From: JBNGOQ01 sp050589645
GTDB taxonomy: Bacteria; Bacteroidota; Bacteroidia; Flavobacteriales; Flavobacteriaceae
Assembly (NCBI RefSeq): GCF_050589645.1
Contig: NZ_JBNGOQ010000001.1
Span: 186,001-250,000, forward strand
Reading direction: 5' to 3'
DNA: 64,000 nucleotides
The translations under genes and the position numbers were made by a program. Position 1 is the stretch's first letter. Each line of letters starts with the position of its first letter. The notes below the pieces were generated by a model that was not told the origin of the DNA, did no database searches, and was given only the letters and a program-made list of their open reading frames with translations. Below are positions 59,781 to 64,000 of this stretch, piece after piece.

Positions 59781-61542
59781 TGCAAATACGGTTTATATAT
59801 TGCTTTATCGTTAAAAGGTCTATTTGGGCCTGTTCATGAAGCTCCGCTATGGTTCCATGAGTGATAAAGGTATCCGTTATGGCAAAGATCTTAAGCTTTT
59901 GGTCAAAGCCCTTTTCATTTGCCCATTCGAGCACAGCACTACCAAATCCGCCCATCTTACAACCGTTTTCCAGGGTAATAAGGTGTTCATAAGAGGTAAA
60001 AACCTCGGTCAACCGTTCACTGTCCAGCGGTTTTACAAAACGCATATTGTAGTGGCCCACGTCTTCCGGACGGTCCAACTCTTGGAGAAGCTTTGTAATG
60101 GTATTGCCAATATCGCCCACGGACAATACCGCTATTCTGGTACCCCTTTTTAGTTCCTGCGAGCTCCCTAGGGGGATACGCTCAAACGGGCGTCTCCAAT
60201 TAAGGGTTGTACCCCTGCCCCTCGGATATCTTATGGCGATGGGATGTGGGAGCCCCAATTGGGCCGTGTACATGATATTCCTCAACTCCATCTCGTTCAT
60301 GGGCGCAAAAATGATGAGGTTGGGGATACACCGTAAATAGGCGAGATCAAACACGCCGTGGTGGGTGGCCCCGTCCTGTCCCACCAATCCGGAACGGTCC
60401 AGACAAAAAATGACGGGTAAATCCTGCAGGGCCACATCGTGGATAAGCTGATCGTAGGCACGTTGTAAAAAGGTGGAGTAAATATTGCAAAAAGGAATCA
60501 TACCTTCTACGGCCATTCCGGCGGCCATGGTTACCGCATGCTGTTCCGCAATGCCAACGTCAAAGGCGCGGTCCGGAATCTCAGCCATCATATATTTTAA
60601 GGAACTCCCTGTAGGCATAGCGGGGGTAATCCCCACAATCTTTTCATTGCGCTTGGCGAGTTCCACCAGGGTATGTCCAAAGACATCCTGATATTTGGGC
60701 GGCTGCTCTTTTTGTGATTTAGGGAGGAGGTCTCCGGTCTGTTTATCAAATTTCCCAGGGGCATGGTAGATTACCTGATTTTCTTCGGCCTTTTGTAGGC
60801 CCTTGCCCTTGGTGGTGATGACATGCAAAAATTTAGGGCCCTTGACCCGCTTCAACCGCTTCAACTCCTTCAGTAAAACGTCAACGTCATGGCCATCGAT
60901 GGGGCCGGTATAATCAAAATTGAGGCATTCAAAAATATTTTCGTCCTTGGCGGTACCTTTTTTCACGTTGGTAAGGTATTTTTTTAAGGCCCCTACACTG
61001 GGATCGATCCCAATGGCATTGTCGTTCAGGACGATTAGGACATTGGTGTCCGTGACACCGGCGTGGTTCAACCCTTCGAACGCCATGCCACTGGCAATAG
61101 AGGCATCACCAATTACCGCAATATGCTGCCGGTCATGGATACCCTTGAGCTGCGAGGAAATCGCCATACCCAAAATGGCCGAAATGGAAGTGGAACTGTG
61201 GCCCGTACCAAAGTCATCATAGGTGCTTTCACTGCGTTTGGGAAAGCCACTGATTCCGCCCAATTGTCTGTTGGTGTCAAAGATCGATTTTCTGCCGGTC
61301 AATATTTTATGGCCATAGGCCTGGTGACCTACATCCCATATGAGCTTGTCCTCCGGGGTATTAAAAACGTAGTGGAGGGCAATGGTCAACTCCACCACAC
61401 CAAGGCTGGCACCTAAATGCCCTTCTTTAACGGCAATGATATCAATAATAAAATTGCGCAGCTCCCGGGCAAGATTGGGAAGTTCGCCAGGTTGAAGCTG
61501 ACGGAGGTCGGCCAGGGTATCAATTTTATCCAATAGTGTCAT
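59770..61542 (-). CDS. dxs: 1-Deoxy-D-xylulose-5-phosphate synthase
   Basis: First enzyme of the methylerythritol phosphate pathway of isoprenoid synthesis; joins pyruvate and glyceraldehyde 3-phosphate with thiamine diphosphate. 590 residues. HLGASLGVVELTIALHYVF and DVGHQAYGHKILTG open the ThDP domain, with GDASIASGMAFEGLNHAG and NDNAIGI (metal/ThDP loop), then DRAFDVGIAEQHAVTMAAG with the catalytic Glu. RSGLVGQDGATHHGVFDLAYL and YPRGRG follow. ATG 61542 is used; a TTG at 61554 is the alternative. It is divergent from tadA. Confidence 0.96.
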   Translation of the reverse strand: MTLLDKIDTLADLRQLQPGELPNLARELRNFIIDIIAVKEGHLGASLGVVELTIALHYVFNTPEDKLIWDVGHQAYGHKILTGRKSIFDTNRQLGGISGFPKRSESTYDDFGTGHSSTSISAILGMAISSQLKGIHDRQHIAVIGDASIASGMAFEGLNHAGVTDTNVLIVLNDNAIGIDPSVGALKKYLTNVKKGTAKDENIFECLNFDYTGPIDGHDVDVLLKELKRLKRVKGPKFLHVITTKGKGLQKAEENQVIYHAPGKFDKQTGDLLPKSQKEQPPKYQDVFGHTLVELAKRNEKIVGITPAMPTGSSLKYMMAEIPDRAFDVGIAEQHAVTMAAGMAVEGMIPFCNIYSTFLQRAYDQLIHDVALQDLPVIFCLDRSGLVGQDGATHHGVFDLAYLRCIPNLIIFAPMNEMELRNIMYTAQLGLPHPIAIRYPRGRGTTLNWRRPFERIPLGSSQELKRGTRIAVLSVGDIGNTITKLLQELDRPEDVGHYNMRFVKPLDSERLTEVFTSYEHLITLENGCKMGGFGSAVLEWANEKGFDQKLKIFAITDTFITHGTIAELHEQAQIDLLTIKQYINRICNAQ

Positions 61543-61605
61543 CGTAGGGGACAAATGTACATTAATTTCAATTTTTTTTGACCCTAGGGGTTCTATCTAA
61601 AATTG

Positions 61606-61613
61606 TATTTTTG
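61606..61613 (+). promoter_or_regulatory. -7 element of tadA
   Basis: TATTTTTG matches TAnnTTTG and ends 5 nt before the ATG, implying an almost leaderless mRNA. A TTTG at 61577-61580 is a little far (25 nt) to be the -33 element. Confidence 0.35.
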
Positions 61614-61618
61614 GCCCT

Positions 61619-62068
61619 ATGGACCTAAAATTGGATGACGCATACTTTATGAAAAAGGCGCTGCAAGAAGCGGAGACGGCCTTTGATCTGGGAGAAGTCC
61701 CCATTGGCGCGGTAGTTGTTGTGGAAAACCGGATCATTGCCAGGGCTCACAACCTTACAGAGCGTCTAAACGATGTTACGGCCCATGCAGAAATGCAGGC
61801 CATTACCGCAGCGGCCAATTTTTTGGGTGGGAAGTACCTCCTTAACTGCACGCTCTACGTGACGCTGGAACCCTGCCAGATGTGTGCCGGCGCCCTGTAT
61901 TGGAGCCAGATATCCAAAATTGTGTATGGGGCAAAGGATCCGGAAAGGGGTTGCGGTACCCTGGGCACCAAACTACATCCAAAAACCCAGATTATCGGAG
62001 GGGTACTGGAAACAGAAAGCTCGGAAGTCCTAAAACGGTTTTTTATTCAAAAACGAAATTTGAACTGA
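61619..62068 (+). CDS. tadA: tRNA-specific adenosine deaminase (TadA)
   Basis: 149-residue zinc deaminase. FMKKALQEAETAFDLGEVPIGAVVV opens the fold in outline, with the Zn/Glu motif VTAHAEMQAI (His-Ala-Glu, about 57) and LEPCQMCAGALYWSQI (PCxxC, about 86). The C-terminal DPERGCGTLGTKLHP loop fits bacterial TadA, which converts A34 to inosine in tRNA-Arg. Divergent from dxs and convergent with the cold-shock gene beyond a terminator. Confidence 0.93.
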   Translation: MDLKLDDAYFMKKALQEAETAFDLGEVPIGAVVVVENRIIARAHNLTERLNDVTAHAEMQAITAAANFLGGKYLLNCTLYVTLEPCQMCAGALYWSQISKIVYGAKDPERGCGTLGTKLHPKTQIIGGVLETESSEVLKRFFIQKRNLN

Positions 62069-62070
62069 GC

Positions 62071-62100
62071 AAAAAAAAACCCTGACGGTCTTGTCAGGGT
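62071..62100 (-). terminator. Terminator of the cold-shock gene
   Basis: ACCCTGAC (62079-62086) and GTCAGGGT (62093-62100) make an 8-bp stem with a 6-nt loop. On the minus strand it is followed by nine T residues. It lies 27-56 nt past the cold-shock stop. Confidence 0.85.
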
Positions 62101-62126
62101 CATACGCCAATCAAAATAAAATGTTT

Positions 62127-62321
62127 TTACGAGATTACTTGCACTTGTGCAGCAACCATTCCCTTTCTTCCTTCCTCCTCCTGGTATTCTACTTTGTCTC
62201 CTTCGTTCAGTTCCACACCGTTTAGGGCCGTGGCATGAACAAAGATGTCTTTTCCGGTGTCATCGTTTGTAATGAATCCGTATCCTTTGGATTCATTGAA
62301 AAATTTTACAGTTCCAGTCAT
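62127..62321 (-). CDS. Cold-shock domain protein (CspA-like)
   Basis: 64-residue OB-fold RNA/DNA-binding protein. RNP1 is KGYGFI and RNP2 is DIFVHAT. The opening GTVKFFNESKGYGFITNDD and the EGDKVEYQEEEGRKGMVAAQV end are typical of single-domain CspA-family proteins, which melt RNA structure at low temperature or as general regulators. Monocistronic: own promoter and own terminator. Confidence 0.96.
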   Translation of the reverse strand: MTGTVKFFNESKGYGFITNDDTGKDIFVHATALNGVELNEGDKVEYQEEEGRKGMVAAQVQVIS

Positions 62322-62346
62322 TCAAATAAAAGTTAAAAATAAGTGT

Positions 62347-62377
62347 TTAAAATACTAAAATAATTTTTTTTTGGCAA
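62347..62377 (-). promoter_or_regulatory. Promoter of the cold-shock gene
   Basis: Minus-strand TTG (62375-62377), 20 nt, TATTTTAA (62347-62354) approximates the Bacteroidota -33/-7 pair, with the -7 two matches short of consensus. The leader would be about 20 nt, so no long cold-shock leader is evident. Confidence 0.4.
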
Positions 62378-62413
62378 GACTTCCCCCTAATCCAGGATTA
62401 AATCTTAGGCCAA

Positions 62414-62671
62414 TTATTGTTTTTTGGACTTCTTGGTTTTCCCGGCGCGCATTTTTTTTATGTTCTCATCGGTGAGCATATAATCCTTTACCTTCTTGCC
62501 CTTGCTCTCCTTGATCAAGAACATGGGCATTGCGATGAGAAAGAGCCCAACAGTGCCGAAACCGATACATTTATTGGCCAGCGCAGGGGCCTCGCCCTTT
62601 ATGGTGAACCCGTATACGATAGCACCAAGGGAGAGCAGCACGATGAAGAGAATAATATGTTTTGTTTTCAT
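62414..62671 (-). CDS. Small membrane protein, unknown function
   Basis: 85 residues with two hydrophobic segments (IILFIVLLSLGAIVYGFTI and GFGTVGLFLIAMPMFLI) and a lysine-rich cytoplasmic tail (DENIKKMRAGKTKKSKKQ). No family recognised. The start is 8 nt after the ClC stop on the same strand, so it is probably co-transcribed with the channel gene. Confidence 0.65.
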   Translation of the reverse strand: MKTKHIILFIVLLSLGAIVYGFTIKGEAPALANKCIGFGTVGLFLIAMPMFLIKESKGKKVKDYMLTDENIKKMRAGKTKKSKKQ

Positions 62672-62679
62672 AGCGGGGA

Positions 62680-64000
62680 TTATTTTGTAAAATTAATCAA
62701 CTCCCGGCGATACGCGGTCAATAACTTTGATTTTGAGACAAAACCATAATATTTTTCGTCCTTGATAACCGGGAGGTTCCAGGCGCCACTGTCCTGAAAT
62801 TTCCGCATAACCTGTTGCATGCTGTCGGTCTCGTAGAAAATGTACTCTGGCGCGCTATGCATAAAGGTTTCCACTTTGGTGTTTTCGTATAAGGAGGTAT
62901 CGAACATAAATTCCCGAACGTCATCGAGGAGAACAATGCCTACCAAGGCTTTTTTATCATCGATTACAGGGAATATATTACGGGCAGATTTTGCCACAGT
63001 GCCATGTAACATTTCACCTAATGACATATCTGGCCGCACAGGCTTAAAATTTTTCTCCACCACGTCGTCCAGTTGCATCAAAGTAAGTACGGTCTGGTCC
63101 TTATTGTGGGTGATCAATGCGCCAATCTGCGCCAATTCACGGGTATATATGGTATAATTAATGGCATTTCTGGTAATGAGGAAGGAGATGGCGGCGGTAA
63201 TCATGAGGGGCACAAAAAGTTCGTAGCCTCCGGTGATTTCCGCAATCAGGAAGATGGCCGTGAGCGGTGCGTGGATTACACCGGCAATCAGCCCGGCCAT
63301 GCCAATGAGCGTAAAATTACTTTCGGAGACACTGAATCCCATTCCCAGATTGTTGATTACCTTGGCCACTGCATTGCCCAGCGCACTTCCCATGACCATG
63401 GTAGGAATAAAGATTCCGCCCGCGCCTCCGGCAGCAAAGGTGGTCGTCATGGCCACGGCCTTGAAAAGGGTAATTCCAAAGAGCAAGGCCACCACTACCC
63501 ATATATTATCCGTATAGGCATCAAAAGGGGTCTTTCCCAGGGCTTGGATATGGTTCCCTTCCAAAAGGAGATTAATAAAACTAAAGCCCTCGCCGTAAAG
63601 CGGGGGAATGGCGTAGAGCATGCCCCCTATAGCGAGGCCGCCCACCAGCAGTTTGTACTTGGGACTCTTAAATCGTTTAAAGAAGTTCAGAATGCCAAAA
63701 TACATCTTGGTGAAATAAATTGAGGCTATGGCCGTACCCACACCCAATAGCATATAGAACAGGGTGTCCTTGATCTCAAAATCATCCGAAAGCGTAAAAC
63801 TAAAAAGTACTTCGTTCCCTAAAAAAAAATAGGAGGTAAGCACCCCGGAAATTGAGGCCAGCAACAAGGGCAATAGGGACATCAGGGTCAGGTCTAAGCT
63901 AAAGACCTCCACAGCAAAAATAATGGCGGCGATAGGGGATTGGAAAATGGAGGCTATGGCCCCTGCGGAAGCACAGGCGATCAGGAGGGAACGCGTCTTT
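62680..64000 (-). CDS. ClC family chloride channel/antiporter with C-terminal CBS pair (N-terminus cut by window edge)
   Basis: The frame is open to the right edge (439 codons seen); the N-terminal part, including the GSGIP and GREGP selectivity motifs of complete ClC proteins, is outside the window. Visible are ASAGAIASIFQSPIAAIIFAVEVF (edge, ClC helix region), ATTFAAGGAGGIFIPTMVMGSALG with the GxFxP motif, and IGMAGLIAGVIHAPLTAIFLIAEITGGY. The last ~130 residues hold two CBS domains (MSLGEMLHGTVAKSARNIFPVID; DSMQQVMRKFQDSGAWNLPVI) that may bind nucleotides. Whether it is a channel or Cl-/H+ antiporter depends on the missing Glu residues. Confidence 0.93.
   Translation of the reverse strand, partial: KTRSLLIACASAGAIASIFQSPIAAIIFAVEVFSLDLTLMSLLPLLLASISGVLTSYFFLGNEVLFSFTLSDDFEIKDTLFYMLLGVGTAIASIYFTKMYFGILNFFKRFKSPKYKLLVGGLAIGGMLYAIPPLYGEGFSFINLLLEGNHIQALGKTPFDAYTDNIWVVVALLFGITLFKAVAMTTTFAAGGAGGIFIPTMVMGSALGNAVAKVINNLGMGFSVSESNFTLIGMAGLIAGVIHAPLTAIFLIAEITGGYELFVPLMITAAISFLITRNAINYTIYTRELAQIGALITHNKDQTVLTLMQLDDVVEKNFKPVRPDMSLGEMLHGTVAKSARNIFPVIDDKKALVGIVLLDDVREFMFDTSLYENTKVETFMHSAPEYIFYETDSMQQVMRKFQDSGAWNLPVIKDEKYYGFVSKSKLLTAYRRELINFTK

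Noticed and set aside
1..64000. CRISPR arrays, insertion sequences, prophage, rRNA and tRNA genes
   Set aside because: Looked for by eye in all gaps and at gene ends. No regularly spaced repeats, transposase or integrase genes, and no tRNA-like cloverleaf in intergenic DNA were found.

Overview
The window looks like a chromosomal segment of a marine-type member of the Flavobacteriaceae (Bacteroidota). Evidence: intermediate GC; promoter-like sites of the Bacteroidota form (TTTG or TTG, about 20 nt, then TAnnTTTG) in front of many genes; few strong Shine-Dalgarno sites; many lipoproteins and signal peptides ending in AQ; and family content such as HemJ, DUF3078, DUF3109, the PA0069-type radical SAM protein, LytS-type TPR kinases and PiT-PhoU fusions. 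The genus is an inference (Maribacter/Muricauda-like) and cannot be fixed without a database search. No rRNA, tRNA, CRISPR array, insertion sequence or prophage was seen.

Layout. 0-12.5 kb: a truncated TraB/GumN protein, hemH and a MATE pump coupled by a TAATG overlap, a GNAT enzyme, a large Asp-box (sortilin-like) exported protein, hemJ, an NtrY-like histidine kinase, a crotonase and two envelope proteins. 12.5-23.9 kb: a radical SAM protein, an ECF42-type sigma factor with its YCII/DGPF partner, a Tat-exported Gfo/Idh/MocA protein, an HD hydrolase with a PlsC acyltransferase, a bacilliredoxin, a TerB-DnaJ protein, HupE, a dCMP deaminase, a CtpA-like protease, MarC and DUF3109. 23.9-27.8 kb: a TPR histidine kinase and LytTR regulator, divergent from a small membrane peptide and an exported protein; between them lies a textbook LytTR-type direct repeat. 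28.4-32.0 kb: nrdB and nrdA, each followed by a terminator.

32.6-46.2 kb is the main accessory block. It holds two GMC oxidoreductases, a gluconate-2-dehydrogenase subunit-3 protein, three TIM-barrel sugar isomerase-like proteins, a Gfo/Idh/MocA dehydrogenase, two MFS transporters, and two DUF1080 (3-keto-disaccharide hydrolase family) proteins. Together these suggest periplasmic oxidation of a sugar or glycoside at C3, cleavage of the keto product, uptake and cytoplasmic reduction or isomerisation. No SusC/SusD pair or classical glycoside hydrolase is present.

46.3-48.3 kb is a housekeeping run (yicC, gmk, nadD). 48.3-56 kb has a hypothetical protein, a CAP-domain lipoprotein, and a phosphate-uptake operon (phosphate-selective-type porin and two tandem PiT transporters with PhoU-like C-terminal domains) headed by a Pho-box-like repeat. 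A second such repeat and an orphan minus-strand terminator upstream point to a possible small RNA. 56.3-64 kb holds a MORN-repeat protein, a carboxypeptidase-regulatory-like protein, a dGTPase, a DUF3078 protein coupled to dxs, tadA, a cold-shock protein, a small membrane protein and a truncated ClC channel.

No clearly unprecedented multi-gene system is visible. The best leads are the LytTR/small-peptide module, the Pho-box/sRNA candidate, the cysteine-bearing GMC enzymes of the keto-sugar block, palindromes at the two haem-gene promoters, and a 28-residue single-span membrane peptide.
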